The translations under genes were made by a program, and so were the position numbers. Positions 50,619 through 58,972 of a stretch of 64,000 nucleotides of DNA are shown piece by piece. This DNA comes from Streptomyces marispadix (GTDB taxonomy: Bacteria > Actinomycetota > Actinomycetes > Streptomycetales > Streptomycetaceae), in the NCBI RefSeq assembly GCF_022524345.1, contig NZ_JAKWJU010000002.1:248001-312000 (forward strand), read 5' to 3'. The notes beneath the pieces were generated by a model. The model did not search any database and had not been told where the DNA came from. It was given only the letters and a program-made list of their open reading frames with translations. Numbering within the stretch: the first letter of the stretch is position 1; each line of letters begins with the position of its first letter.

Positions 50619-51827
50619 TCAGCCTCCCGGCAGCGCTGCGCGCAGCAGCTCCGGCGCCGACTCCCATGTCACTTCCATGACCTGGGAAGCCCTCTCCTCG
50701 CCCACGCAAGCGGCGGCCTTCGCCGCGAGTTCGGCGCCGGTGGCCGGGCGCCGCGGGTGGCCCTGGGGCAACTCCAGGGCGGCCTCGGCGAGTTCGCCGT
50801 CCGCGCGTTCCACGACGATGCGGGTCTCGCCTCCCGTCAGATCCTCTCCGCCGTCGGGCACGACACGTACCTCCGTACGCTCCAGCAGGCGCCGCACCTC
50901 GGGGCGGGACGCAGCGGCGTCGGTGAAGTCGTCCATGCCGGGGAAGCCGTCGAGGAGCGCGGTCGCGACGGCGTACTCCATGCTGAACTTCGCCTCCAGT
51001 CCCGTACGGGGCCGGTGGTGGATCAGCGGCTGCATGCCCGCCTCTGGCGTGGTGACCGTGATGCGCGCGATGTCCTCGGTGCCGCCCGGGTCGCCCCCGT
51101 CGCCGAGGAGCGGCAGCAGACGTGCCGCGCTGATGGGCCGCTGCATCGCGTAGCAGCAGGGGTGGAGCTTCACGGCCAGTCCGTCCGGGACGGCGGGCCC
51201 GGCCGTGTCCGGCTCCCGTGCGCCGCCCACGAGGGCGAACCAGGCGTCCAGCGCGGCCGGTTCGGCGGTGGCGCCCGCCGCGGCGAGGCGCGCCGCCCGT
51301 ACCCCGGCCTCGGCTGCGGAACCCACCTGAAGGGACTTCCCCGAAGTGCCGAAGGCACGCTGCACGCCTCCCGCTCCGGGCACGGCGAGCGCCATGGCGC
51401 GCCTGAGCCCGTCCGTGTCCAGGCCGAGGGCGATGCCGGCGGCGATCGCGGCGGCGGGGGCGCCCGCGGTGCAGGTGGTGTGCCAGCCGCTGCTGTAGTG
51501 GCTCCAGCCCAGTGCCGTACCGAGCCGCGCCATGACTCCCGCGCCCGCCAGATAGGCACGCTCTCCACCTCCGCACGCGAGGGCCGCGCTGACGCAAACG
51601 ACGCTGATGTGGGAGGTCGACGGCAGATGGACGTCGTCGAAGTCCAGTACGTGGCCCGTGGCGGCCCAGCGCAGCGGCTCCGGCAGCCCGGCCGTCATGC
51701 GGGCGACCGGGTCGCCGGCGGCGGCGAGGGTGACGGCGACGGTGTCGGCCAGCGCTGTGCGGGCGAGTTCACGGTCGGCGTCGCCCGGGTCCAGTGCGGC
51801 GGCCCAGTCTGCGAGATCCGCGATCAT
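50619..51827 (-). CDS. MmgE/PrpD family protein of the C5-dicarboxylate operon
   Basis: 402 residues. Family marks are HVLDFDDVHLPSTSHIS, AMALAVPGAGGVQRAFGT, KLHPCCYAMQRPISAARLL and FSMEYAVATALLDG. The superfamily contains 2-methylcitrate dehydratase and cis-aconitate decarboxylase (itaconate-forming) as well as uncharacterised relatives. It is the last gene of the TRAP/CitE operon, with ATG 51827 overlapping the dctM stop as ATGA. In the operon it may interconvert C5/C6 acids or isomerise the substrate before CoA activation; this is not known. Confidence 0.9.
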   Translation of the reverse strand: MIADLADWAAALDPGDADRELARTALADTVAVTLAAAGDPVARMTAGLPEPLRWAATGHVLDFDDVHLPSTSHISVVCVSAALACGGGERAYLAGAGVMARLGTALGWSHYSSGWHTTCTAGAPAAAIAAGIALGLDTDGLRRAMALAVPGAGGVQRAFGTSGKSLQVGSAAEAGVRAARLAAAGATAEPAALDAWFALVGGAREPDTAGPAVPDGLAVKLHPCCYAMQRPISAARLLPLLGDGGDPGGTEDIARITVTTPEAGMQPLIHHRPRTGLEAKFSMEYAVATALLDGFPGMDDFTDAAASRPEVRRLLERTEVRVVPDGGEDLTGGETRIVVERADGELAEAALELPQGHPRRPATGAELAAKAAACVGEERASQVMEVTWESAPELLRAALPGG

Positions 51828-53131
51828 GTCACCAACCCCGGCAGCCAGGTGGCGAGTTCGGGTACGGCGGTGACGAGCGCCAGCATGCCGGCCTCGATGG
51901 CCAGATACGGCAGGATGCCGCGGAAGATGTCGGCGAGGTCCAGTTCGGGCACCACGGACTTCATGGTGTAGAGGTTCAGCCCGACGGGTGGCGTGATCAC
52001 CGCCATCTCCAGGTTGACCACCAGCAGCACCCCGAACCACAGCGGATCGAAGCCGAGACCTTCGATCGCGGGAACCAGGATCGGCGTCACGACGAGCAGC
52101 AGCGAGGCGGCGTCGACGAGGCAGCCGAGGACGATGAGCACCAGCATCATCACCGCGACGACCAGGTACGGCGAAGTGTCCAGTCCTACGACGAAGTTGG
52201 AGACGGCGTCGGGGACCCGCGCGACCACCAGCATCTGTGTGAAGACGAACGCGGCGCCGACGATCGCGAGGATCGACGCGGTGACGTGGGCCGTCGAGAT
52301 GAAGATCGTCCGCAGGTTCGCCCAGCCCAGCTTCCGGTAGACCCATCCCGTGACGCCGAACGCCGCGAGCGCGCCGACGGCCGCGGCCTCGGTGGGGGTG
52401 GCGAAGCCGGTGTAGATGGAGCCGAGCACGAGGACGATCAGGGCCAGCGCGGGCGAGATCCTCACCAGCGCGGAAAGGCGCTGCCCCCAGGTGAAGTGCT
52501 CGGCCACCACCGGTGCGTTGGCCGGGGCCGTCTTCGCCCGCACCACCACGTAGACGATCATGAACGCGGCGAGCAGCAGCCCCGGGATGAGGCCCCCGGC
52601 GAAGAGTTCGGCGATACTCACGCCCGTCACCGACGAGTACAGGATGAACATCAGGCTCGGCGGGATGAGCATGGCCAGCGCGCCCGAGGCGGCGACGGTG
52701 CCGCTGGCGAACGCAGGGCGGTAGCCGCGGGCCAGCATCTCCGGTACGGCCATGCGGCCGATGATCGCGACGGAGGAGATGCTGACGCCGGACATGGCGC
52801 CGAAGACCGTGGAGGAGCCGATGGCGGAGGCTCCCAGTCCGCCGGGTATCCGGTTGAACCAGCGGTACGCGGCGCCGAACAGGTCGCGGCCCAGGCCGCT
52901 GACCGCGAGCACCTCGCCGAGAAGGATGTAGAGCGGCGCGGCCACCAGCGCGTAGTTCTGTAGCTGCGCGACCAGTGACAGCGGCGTCAACTCCACGCCG
53001 GACAGGCCGCCGAGGCCGATGAGCCCGGCGATGCCGGAGACGGCGAGCGCCACGAAGATGGGTGTGCGCAGGGCGATGAGCAACAGCAGCAGTACGACCG
53101 CGAGCGCGGCGACACCGGCGTCGGAAATCAT
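51824..53131 (-). CDS. dctM: TRAP transporter large permease DctM
   Basis: 435 residues, about twelve membrane segments. Typical TRAP-M landmarks are ALRTPIFVALAVSGIAGLIG, NYALVAAPLYILLGEVLAVSG, GSSTVFGAMSGVSISSVAIIG, AMLIPPSLMFILYSSVTGVS, GFATPTEAAAVGALAAF and NLEMAVITPPVGLNLYTMK. It forms the sodium-driven substrate channel with DctQ. ATGA overlaps join it to dctQ before and the PrpD-like gene after. Confidence 0.97.
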   Translation of the reverse strand: MISDAGVAALAVVLLLLLIALRTPIFVALAVSGIAGLIGLGGLSGVELTPLSLVAQLQNYALVAAPLYILLGEVLAVSGLGRDLFGAAYRWFNRIPGGLGASAIGSSTVFGAMSGVSISSVAIIGRMAVPEMLARGYRPAFASGTVAASGALAMLIPPSLMFILYSSVTGVSIAELFAGGLIPGLLLAAFMIVYVVVRAKTAPANAPVVAEHFTWGQRLSALVRISPALALIVLVLGSIYTGFATPTEAAAVGALAAFGVTGWVYRKLGWANLRTIFISTAHVTASILAIVGAAFVFTQMLVVARVPDAVSNFVVGLDTSPYLVVAVMMLVLIVLGCLVDAASLLLVVTPILVPAIEGLGFDPLWFGVLLVVNLEMAVITPPVGLNLYTMKSVVPELDLADIFRGILPYLAIEAGMLALVTAVPELATWLPGLVT

Positions 53132-53832
53132 GAGCGGGTCTCTCCTTCTCCGGTGCCGGAGTCGGCGGCGGGGCCGTTGCCGCCACCGGGGCCGGCGCGG
53201 CGGTCGGTGCTGTCGGCGTGTGTGGACTGGCTTGCGGCGGGCGGCACTTGGGACGTACCGGCCTTCCTGGAGGGGTGGGCGCCGGACGGGTCCGCGCCGG
53301 ACGGCGGTGACGTCGCCGCGCCGCCCTCCACCACGGCGGCCGCTCCGTCGTCCCAGCCTCCCGGGGGGAAGAGCACGGCCACGACGGCGAGGAGCACGCC
53401 GCTGAGGAACAGCACCGCGTCCGGCACCCACAGGGGAATGCTGAAGGTGCCGGAGCCGGTGAGGCCCCCGGCGAGCGCGACCGTCATCGAGCGGTACGCG
53501 GTCACGGCGAGCACCAGGCCGAGGAACGCGGTCGCGGCGGCGGTCACCACGTCGGCGGCCCGGCGCGCCCCGGCCGGAAGGGCACGGTGGACCAGGTCCA
53601 TCGAGATGTGCTGCCCCTTGGCGTAGAAGTAGGGGATCGCCAGCGACGTGGCCACGAGGACACCGGCGGCATTCAGCGGGTAGGCCCAGTCCGTCGGTGC
53701 GGAGAAGGTGAAGCGGACGACGACGTCGTAGGTGATGGTCAGCATCATCAGCCCGACGACGGCCATGGCGACGACGGCCAGCGCCATCGCGCAGGCCAGC
53801 ACGTATTTGCGTATCGAGTTCAGCGTGCTCAT
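53128..53832 (-). CDS. dctQ: TRAP transporter small permease DctQ with long C-terminal tail
   Basis: 234 residues. The first 160 give the four-helix TRAP-Q fold (YVLACAMALAVVAMAVVGLMM, TDWAYPLNAAGVLVATSLAI, QHISMDLV, VPDAVLFLSGVLLAVVAVLF). From about residue 162 there is a disordered Gly/Ser/Ala/Pro-rich cytoplasmic tail of roughly 70 residues, not usual for the family. It follows dctP by ten bases and overlaps dctM. Confidence 0.94.
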   Translation of the reverse strand: MSTLNSIRKYVLACAMALAVVAMAVVGLMMLTITYDVVVRFTFSAPTDWAYPLNAAGVLVATSLAIPYFYAKGQHISMDLVHRALPAGARRAADVVTAAATAFLGLVLAVTAYRSMTVALAGGLTGSGTFSIPLWVPDAVLFLSGVLLAVVAVLFPPGGWDDGAAAVVEGGAATSPPSGADPSGAHPSRKAGTSQVPPAASQSTHADSTDRRAGPGGGNGPAADSGTGEGETRS

Positions 53833-53842
53833 GCCGGGCCCC

Positions 53843-54874
53843 TCATGCCTTGCGGATGGATTCGACGGCCTGGTCGGCCGTGCGGGCGCCGAGGCGCTGC
53901 CGCCAGGCCGCGTGCACGGGCCGGATCGCCTTGCGGAAGGCCGCCATCTCCGATTCGCCCGGCTCGATCAACTGCACTCCCGCGGCACGGACCTTGGGGA
54001 GGTAGTCCTTCGTGTGCACCTTCACCATGTGGGCGGTGCCGTCCCGGTAGAGGGTCCTTCCGGCCTCGTCCAGGGCCCGGCGGACGGACGGGTGCTGCTG
54101 CTCGTACCAGTCGCTGCGGCAGTAGGCGTCGACGGTGTAGGCGCCGAAGTGGCCTGCCGTGCCGTACTTGACGATCTTCTGTAGGTCGCGGGAGACGACC
54201 GTGCCGATGTAGCTGACGAGACCGTCGATGGTGTTGCGCTCCAGCGCCTGGTAGACCTCGGCGGACCCCATGGTGACGGGTGCTCCGCCGAGGGCCTTGA
54301 CCGTCTCGCCCTCGATCTCGCCCGCGACGCGCAGCCGCAGCCCTCGTACGTCCTCGGGCCTGCGGATGGGCCTGTCGACCGTCCAGAGGTACTCGAACGT
54401 GGTGGGCATGCCGCCGAGGATGCGCACGCCCTTCGGTGCGAGGTTCTTGTTGATCAACTCGTGCTGCGCGCGCCCCGGTTCGATGGCGCGGCGCAGCTTG
54501 CCGTAGTCCTCGGTGATGAAGGGCAGCTCCATCGCGCCGAGCACCGGGTACGTGGAGGAGACGTAGGAGCTGGTCTGGAAGATGACGTCGGCGACTCCCG
54601 ACAGCAGTCCGGGCAGGAGCTGTTCGGCGCCGAGCAGGGCGCCGGAGTCGTAGAGGTCCGGCGCGAGACGTCCGCCGCTGCGCCGTGCGGCGACCTTGTC
54701 GAACATCTCGATGCCGGGGTAGAGATCGCCGTAGGAGGACGGCAGATAGGTCGCCACCCTCGATTTGCGCCGCGTCCCCGCGTCCGCCGGGGCGCACGCC
54801 GAGGCCGCCGCCGCGGCCAGGCCGAGGCCCGCGGCGGACAGGAAGCCGCGCCGTCCGATCGCTTTCGTGTTCAT
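53843..54874 (-). CDS. dctP: TRAP substrate-binding protein DctP (Tat lipoprotein)
   Basis: 343 residues. The N-terminus combines a twin arginine (GRRGFLSAAG) with a lipobox (ASAC, Cys about 27), so it should be a Tat-exported lipoprotein outside the membrane. Family features are LYPGIEMFDKVAARRSGGR, ELPFITEDYGKLRRAIEP, RPEDVRGLRLRVAGE and MGSAEVYQALERNTIDGLVSY, whose Arg usually binds the ligand carboxylate. It captures an organic acid for DctQM. ATG 54874 overlaps the LLM gene's stop as ATGA. Confidence 0.95.
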   Translation of the reverse strand: MNTKAIGRRGFLSAAGLGLAAAAASACAPADAGTRRKSRVATYLPSSYGDLYPGIEMFDKVAARRSGGRLAPDLYDSGALLGAEQLLPGLLSGVADVIFQTSSYVSSTYPVLGAMELPFITEDYGKLRRAIEPGRAQHELINKNLAPKGVRILGGMPTTFEYLWTVDRPIRRPEDVRGLRLRVAGEIEGETVKALGGAPVTMGSAEVYQALERNTIDGLVSYIGTVVSRDLQKIVKYGTAGHFGAYTVDAYCRSDWYEQQHPSVRRALDEAGRTLYRDGTAHMVKVHTKDYLPKVRAAGVQLIEPGESEMAAFRKAIRPVHAAWRQRLGARTADQAVESIRKA

Positions 54875-55884
54875 GGGAGTACCTCGTCCCTCAGGCGTTT
54901 CAGGCTGGCCATGACCTTCTCCTGCGGCATCCCGGGCCATTGCGGGCGGAGGAGGATGTTCTCCGGTGCCACGTGGTCGATGAGATCGGTGAGTCGAGCA
55001 CGGCAGGAGGCGGGCCCGCCGAGGATGAAGCGGCCCTGCCGCAGCTTGTCGAACTCCGCGTCGAAGCTCTGCGAGGCGGGCAGCACCCGGTCCTGCCCCC
55101 AGGCGCGGTAGGCGGCGTACTTGACGGTCATCGCGGCTCTCACGTCCTCGACGGCGGCCTCGTCGCTCTCGCCGACGTAGACCTCCTGGAGGACCTGTAC
55201 GGGGGCGGTATCGCGGCCGAAGTCACGGCAGGCGGCGCGGTAGTGGCCCACCTGCCGGTGCAGATAGTCCCGGTCGACGTGTGCGGCGGCGGCGAGCCAC
55301 GGCAGGCCCATCCGTGCGGTGCGGCGCAGCGCCCCGTCGGTGTGACCGGCGAGCCAGAGCGGCGGGTGCGGGCGCTGCACGGGCCGCAGCACGGGACGTA
55401 CGGCCTCCAGCTTGACGGCGTCGCTGTGGAAGGTCACCTCGTCCTCGGTCCACAGCCGCTTTACGAGGTCGAGGTTGTCGAGGAAGCGGCGCAGCCTTGC
55501 GTCGCGGGGGACGCCGAAGGCGTCGAACTCCGTGTCGCGGTAGCCCAGTCCGGCTCCGACGGTGAGGCGGCCGCCGCTGATGATGTCGAGCGTGGCCAGT
55601 TCCTCGGCGAGGTCGACGGGGTTCTGGAGCGCCATGAGCGTGATGGCCGTGCCGATCCGCATGCTGCCGGACTCGGGGACGATGCGGGAGAGCACCGCGA
55701 GCGGATGGAGGTACTGGAAGGGGTCGGCGAGGTAGTGCTGGGTGGCCCACACCGAGGAGAAGCCGGCGTCGCGGGCGAAGCGGACCTGCTCCACCTGTTC
55801 GGCGAAGCGCGCCACCACGTCGTCGTCGGAGGTGAACTGGCTGCACAGCACCAGCCCGTATCCGGGCTCCGGGGCTGAAGTCAT
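54871..55884 (-). CDS. LLM class (luciferase-like) flavin-dependent oxidoreductase
   Basis: 337 residues, bacterial-luciferase fold with SSVWATQHYLADPFQYLHPL, LDIISGGRLTVGAGLGYRDTEFDAFGV and HPPLWLAGHTDGALRRTARMG. It uses FMN or F420. I choose ATG 55884 because AAGGAGG ends 11 bases upstream; the GTG at 55896 would sit on the ribosome binding site itself. It is coupled to dctP and lies in the middle of the dicarboxylate operon, where the Pseudomonas itaconate locus (from memory) has no such gene. Its role may be oxidation of a substrate variant. Confidence 0.92.
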   Translation of the reverse strand: MTSAPEPGYGLVLCSQFTSDDDVVARFAEQVEQVRFARDAGFSSVWATQHYLADPFQYLHPLAVLSRIVPESGSMRIGTAITLMALQNPVDLAEELATLDIISGGRLTVGAGLGYRDTEFDAFGVPRDARLRRFLDNLDLVKRLWTEDEVTFHSDAVKLEAVRPVLRPVQRPHPPLWLAGHTDGALRRTARMGLPWLAAAAHVDRDYLHRQVGHYRAACRDFGRDTAPVQVLQEVYVGESDEAAVEDVRAAMTVKYAAYRAWGQDRVLPASQSFDAEFDKLRQGRFILGGPASCRARLTDLIDHVAPENILLRPQWPGMPQEKVMASLKRLRDEVLP

Positions 55885-56017
55885 GGGCGGGGGCACCTCC
55901 TTCGGTGACTGGGTCCTGGGCGACGTGGGGTCTTCGCCGACGTGCGATCGGTCCTGACTTGGGTGACGTGGGAGACGTGGGATCGGTGCGGGGTCGGGGC
56001 CCGGCCTGCCGGCCGGT
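55885..56017. other. Internal operon gap with GACGTGGG repeats
   Basis: The only sizeable gap in the nine-gene operon (133 bases). It has exact GACGTGGG octamers at 55922, 55965 and 55974 and a variant at 55939. It could hold an internal promoter or regulator site separating enzyme genes from the LLM/transport genes; no clear -35/-10 seen. Confidence 0.5.
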
Positions 56018-57181
56018 TCAGAACGAGCGCGGCATCTTCAGTACGTGCTGGCCGATGTGGGCGAGGATGAGGTTCGTAGAGACGGGGGCGACCTGGTACA
56101 GCCGTGTCTCGCGGAATTTGCGTTCGATGTCGTACTCGGCGGTGAAGCCGTAGCCGCCGTGGGTCTGAAGGGCCGCGTTGGCCGCCTCCCAGGAGGCGTC
56201 GGCGGCGAGCAGCTTCGCCATGTTGGCCTCGGCGCCGCAGGGTTCGCCCGCGTCGAAGAGGTCGCAGGCTCGCCACCGCATGAGGTCGGCGGCCTCGACG
56301 TTCACATGTGCGCGTGCGATGGGGAACTGGACGCCCTGGTTCTGGCCGATGGGACGCCCGAAGACCACGCGTTCACTGGCGTACTCGGCGGCGCGCTCGA
56401 CGAACCACCGCCCGTCGCCTATGCATTCGGAGGCGATGAGGATGCGTTCGGCGTTCATGCCGTCGAGGACGTAGCGGAATCCGCGGCCCTCCTCGCCGAT
56501 GAGGCTGTCGGCGGGCACGTGGACGTGGTCGAAGAAGACCTCGTTCGTCTCGTGGTTGACCATGGTGCGTATCGGGCGCAGATCGACGCCTTCCGCTTCC
56601 CGCAGGTCGATCAGGAAGAGCGACATGCCGTCGGACTTCTTCGCCGCCTCGTCCCTCGGTGTCGTACGGGCCAGCAGCAGCATCAGATCGGAGTGCTGCA
56701 CGCGGGAGATGAAGACCTTCTGGCCGTTGACGACATAGCCGTCGGCGGTGCGTTCCGCGGTGGTGCGGATGCTGGTGGTGTCGGTGCCCGCGGTGGGCTC
56801 GGTGACGCCGAACGCCTGGAGGCGCAGTTCGCCTGAGGCGATGGCGGGCAGATAGCGGCGCTTCTGCTCCTCGGTGCCGTGCCTGAGCACCGACCCCATG
56901 GTGTAGAGCTGGGCGTGCACGGGCCCGGCGTTGCCGCCGTTGGCGTTGATGCCCTCCAGGATGACGGAGGCGTCGCCGAGGCCGAGGCCCAGTCCGCCGA
57001 ACTCCTCCGGTACGAGTGCGCCGAGGCAGCCCGTGCCGGTGAGGGCGTCGACGAACTCCTCGGGGTAGCGGCGGGCCGCGTCGACCTCCTGCCAGTAGGA
57101 GTCCGGGTAGTCGGCGCAGATGCGGTCGACCAACTGGCGCAGATCGCGGCGGAGTTCGCCTGCCGCGGCCGGTTCCGTCAC
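56018..57181 (-). CDS. Acyl-CoA dehydrogenase of the C5-dicarboxylate operon
   Basis: 387 residues, full ACAD length. Signatures are LVPEEFGGLGLGLGDASVIL, LQAFGVTEPTAGTDTTSIRTTAE (FAD/substrate), NGQKVFISRVQHSDLML, ERILIASECIGDGRWFVERA and C-terminal QTHGGYGFTAEYDIERKFRE. It oxidises an acyl-CoA and passes electrons to ETF. In this operon a methylsuccinyl-CoA- or itaconyl-CoA-related step is plausible. GTG 57181 overlaps the MaoC stop as GTGA. The etfBA genes at 29-31 kb could serve it. Confidence 0.95.
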   Translation of the reverse strand: MTEPAAAGELRRDLRQLVDRICADYPDSYWQEVDAARRYPEEFVDALTGTGCLGALVPEEFGGLGLGLGDASVILEGINANGGNAGPVHAQLYTMGSVLRHGTEEQKRRYLPAIASGELRLQAFGVTEPTAGTDTTSIRTTAERTADGYVVNGQKVFISRVQHSDLMLLLARTTPRDEAAKKSDGMSLFLIDLREAEGVDLRPIRTMVNHETNEVFFDHVHVPADSLIGEEGRGFRYVLDGMNAERILIASECIGDGRWFVERAAEYASERVVFGRPIGQNQGVQFPIARAHVNVEAADLMRWRACDLFDAGEPCGAEANMAKLLAADASWEAANAALQTHGGYGFTAEYDIERKFRETRLYQVAPVSTNLILAHIGQHVLKMPRSF

Positions 57182-57696
57182 TGCCCCTCCCCTCCGTGCC
57201 GCCCGCCGCTGCGGTCCTCGTGCCGCGGCCCGTGGCCGCGCTTGTAGACCAGCAGCGTCCTGGTGAACTCGATGACGGTCTCCCCGGTCTGCTTATGACC
57301 TGTGGTGTGCACGGTGACCACGCCCAGGCCCGGCCGCGAGGCGGACTCCCGTGCGGCTACGACGCTGGAGCGTGAGTGGATCGTGTCGCCCTCGAAGACC
57401 GGGCTGGGCAGGGTGATCCCGTCCCAGCCGAGGTTGGCGAAGACGTTCTGCGAGACGTCGGTGACGCTCTGGCCCGCTACGAGGGCCAGGGTCAGGGCGG
57501 AGTTGACGAGCGGCTTGCCGAACTCGGTGCGCCGCGCGTACTCGTGGTCGAAGTGGAGCGGCGCGGTGTTCTGGGTGAGCAGCGTGAACCAGATGTTGTC
57601 CGTCGTGGTCACGGTGCGGCCCAGCGGGTGCTCGAAGACGTCGCCGACCGCGAAGTCCTCGTAGAAGCGGCCCTGCCAGCCGGTGTGGGTCGTCAT
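57178..57696 (-). CDS. MaoC family hydratase (candidate itaconyl-CoA hydratase)
   Basis: 172 residues, one hot-dog domain. The hydratase motif reads LTQNTAPLHFDHEYARRTEFG; the usual catalytic Asp-x-N-P-x-H arrangement is changed so that Gln/Asn precede the conserved His. This variant is the one I associate with mesaconyl/itaconyl-type CoA hydratases. GKPLVNSALTLALVAGQSV and LPSPVFEGDTIHSRSSV follow. It would add water to itaconyl-CoA (or mesaconyl-CoA) to give citramalyl-CoA. ATG 57696 overlaps the CoA-transferase stop as ATGA. Confidence 0.9.
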   Translation of the reverse strand: MTTHTGWQGRFYEDFAVGDVFEHPLGRTVTTTDNIWFTLLTQNTAPLHFDHEYARRTEFGKPLVNSALTLALVAGQSVTDVSQNVFANLGWDGITLPSPVFEGDTIHSRSSVVAARESASRPGLGVVTVHTTGHKQTGETVIEFTRTLLVYKRGHGPRHEDRSGGRHGGEGQ

Positions 57697-58958
57697 GACT
57701 CTCCCTCGGCGGTGTGCGGTTCGGCGAGTTCTGCGAGTACGGAGGCGGTGTGCGCGCCGAGGCCGGGCAGCGCGCCGCCCTCGGCGCTCCGGCCGCCGGG
57801 TGCGCCGGGCGGGCGGAGGGTGCGTACGGTGCCGCCGGGGGTCTCGGTGTCCATCCAGCGCCCGTCGCGGGCGAGTTCGGGGTGCGAGGGCAGATCCGCG
57901 AGCGCCGTCATCCGTCCCCAGGCGATCCCTGCGTCGTCGAGGCGCTCGGTGAGCGTCCCGGAGGGGTACGCGGCGAAAAGGGCGGCGAGTTCGGCGTCGA
58001 GGGCGGAACGGTGCGCGACGCGCTCGGAGTTGGAGCCGAAGCGGCGGTCCTGGGCGAGCGGCGCCGCGTCCAGCACTTCGGTGCACAGCCGCGCCCATTC
58101 ACGCTGGTTCTGCACGGCGATCAGCAGCGAGGCGCCGTCGGCCGCGGTGAAGGCCCCGTACGGTGCGATCGCCGGGTGCGAGGTCCCCATCGGCACGGGT
58201 GCGTTGCCCGAGTGGAGCGTGTAGTAGAGCGGGTGCGCCATCCACTCGGTGAGCGCGTCGAAGAGCGAGACATGGACGGGCAGCGCCTCTCCGGTCGTGT
58301 CGCGGTGCCGTATGGAGGCGAGCACGCCGCTGAAGGCGTAGCTGCCCGCGGCTATGTCGGCGATGGAGATGCCGGTCTTGGCCGGCGCCGAGGGAGTGCC
58401 GGTCAGCGACATCAGACCCGTCTCGGCCTGTACGAGCGCGTCGTAGGCCTTCTTCGCGGCCAGCGGCCCGTCGGGCGCGTAGCCCGAGATGTGGCAGACG
58501 ATCAGCGTGGGGTGGCGGCGGCGCAGTGCGGCGGCGTCGAGGCCCAGGCGTGCGAGGGCGCCGGGCGCGAGATTGGCCACGACGGCGTCGGCCCGCTCCA
58601 GCAGCCGATGCAGGTCGTCCACCGCCGCCGGGTCCTTGAGGTCGAGCTGCACGGACTCCTTGCCGCGGTTGAGCCAGAGGAACGCGCTGGAAGTGCCGTG
58701 CACCACGTGGTCGTAGCCGCGTGCGAAGTCGCCGCCGTCGGGCCGCTCGACCTTGATCACGCGGGCACCGAGGTCGGCGAGCTGACGGGTGGCGAAGGGG
58801 GCGGCGACGGCCTGTTCGACGGCGACGACGGTGACGTCGTCCAGCGGGAGCCGGGCGGGCGGCTGCTGCCCGTCGGGCCCGGCGGGGCGGGCGGCGCGGG
58901 CGTCCGTGCGGGGCCGGGAGTCCGGGGCGTTCCCGTTCGCCGCGCTGTGGCTGTTCAT
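57693..58958 (-). CDS. Class III CoA-transferase (candidate itaconate CoA-transferase)
   Basis: 421 residues from ATG 58958; a TTG at 58976 overlapping the citE-like stop would add six residues. CaiB/BaiF fold: VTVVAVEQAVAAPFATRQLADLGARVIKVERP, DFARGYDHVVHGTSSAFLWLNRGKESVQLDL and the catalytic Asp in KKAYDALVQAETGLMSLTG. It moves CoA from a donor such as succinyl-CoA onto a carboxylic acid. Between the CitE-type lyase and the MaoC gene it is the expected activation step for a C5-dicarboxylate. The first 38 residues are a disordered extra. Confidence 0.92.
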   Translation of the reverse strand: MNSHSAANGNAPDSRPRTDARAARPAGPDGQQPPARLPLDDVTVVAVEQAVAAPFATRQLADLGARVIKVERPDGGDFARGYDHVVHGTSSAFLWLNRGKESVQLDLKDPAAVDDLHRLLERADAVVANLAPGALARLGLDAAALRRRHPTLIVCHISGYAPDGPLAAKKAYDALVQAETGLMSLTGTPSAPAKTGISIADIAAGSYAFSGVLASIRHRDTTGEALPVHVSLFDALTEWMAHPLYYTLHSGNAPVPMGTSHPAIAPYGAFTAADGASLLIAVQNQREWARLCTEVLDAAPLAQDRRFGSNSERVAHRSALDAELAALFAAYPSGTLTERLDDAGIAWGRMTALADLPSHPELARDGRWMDTETPGGTVRTLRPPGAPGGRSAEGGALPGLGAHTASVLAELAEPHTAEGES

Positions 58959-58972
58959 CGGGGGCAGGCTGC

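Noticed and set aside
51794..52963. Plus-strand frame of nearly 400 codons opposite dctM
   Set aside because: His/Asp/Gln/Arg-rich shadow of the DctM gene; the minus-strand protein has perfect TRAP-M features.
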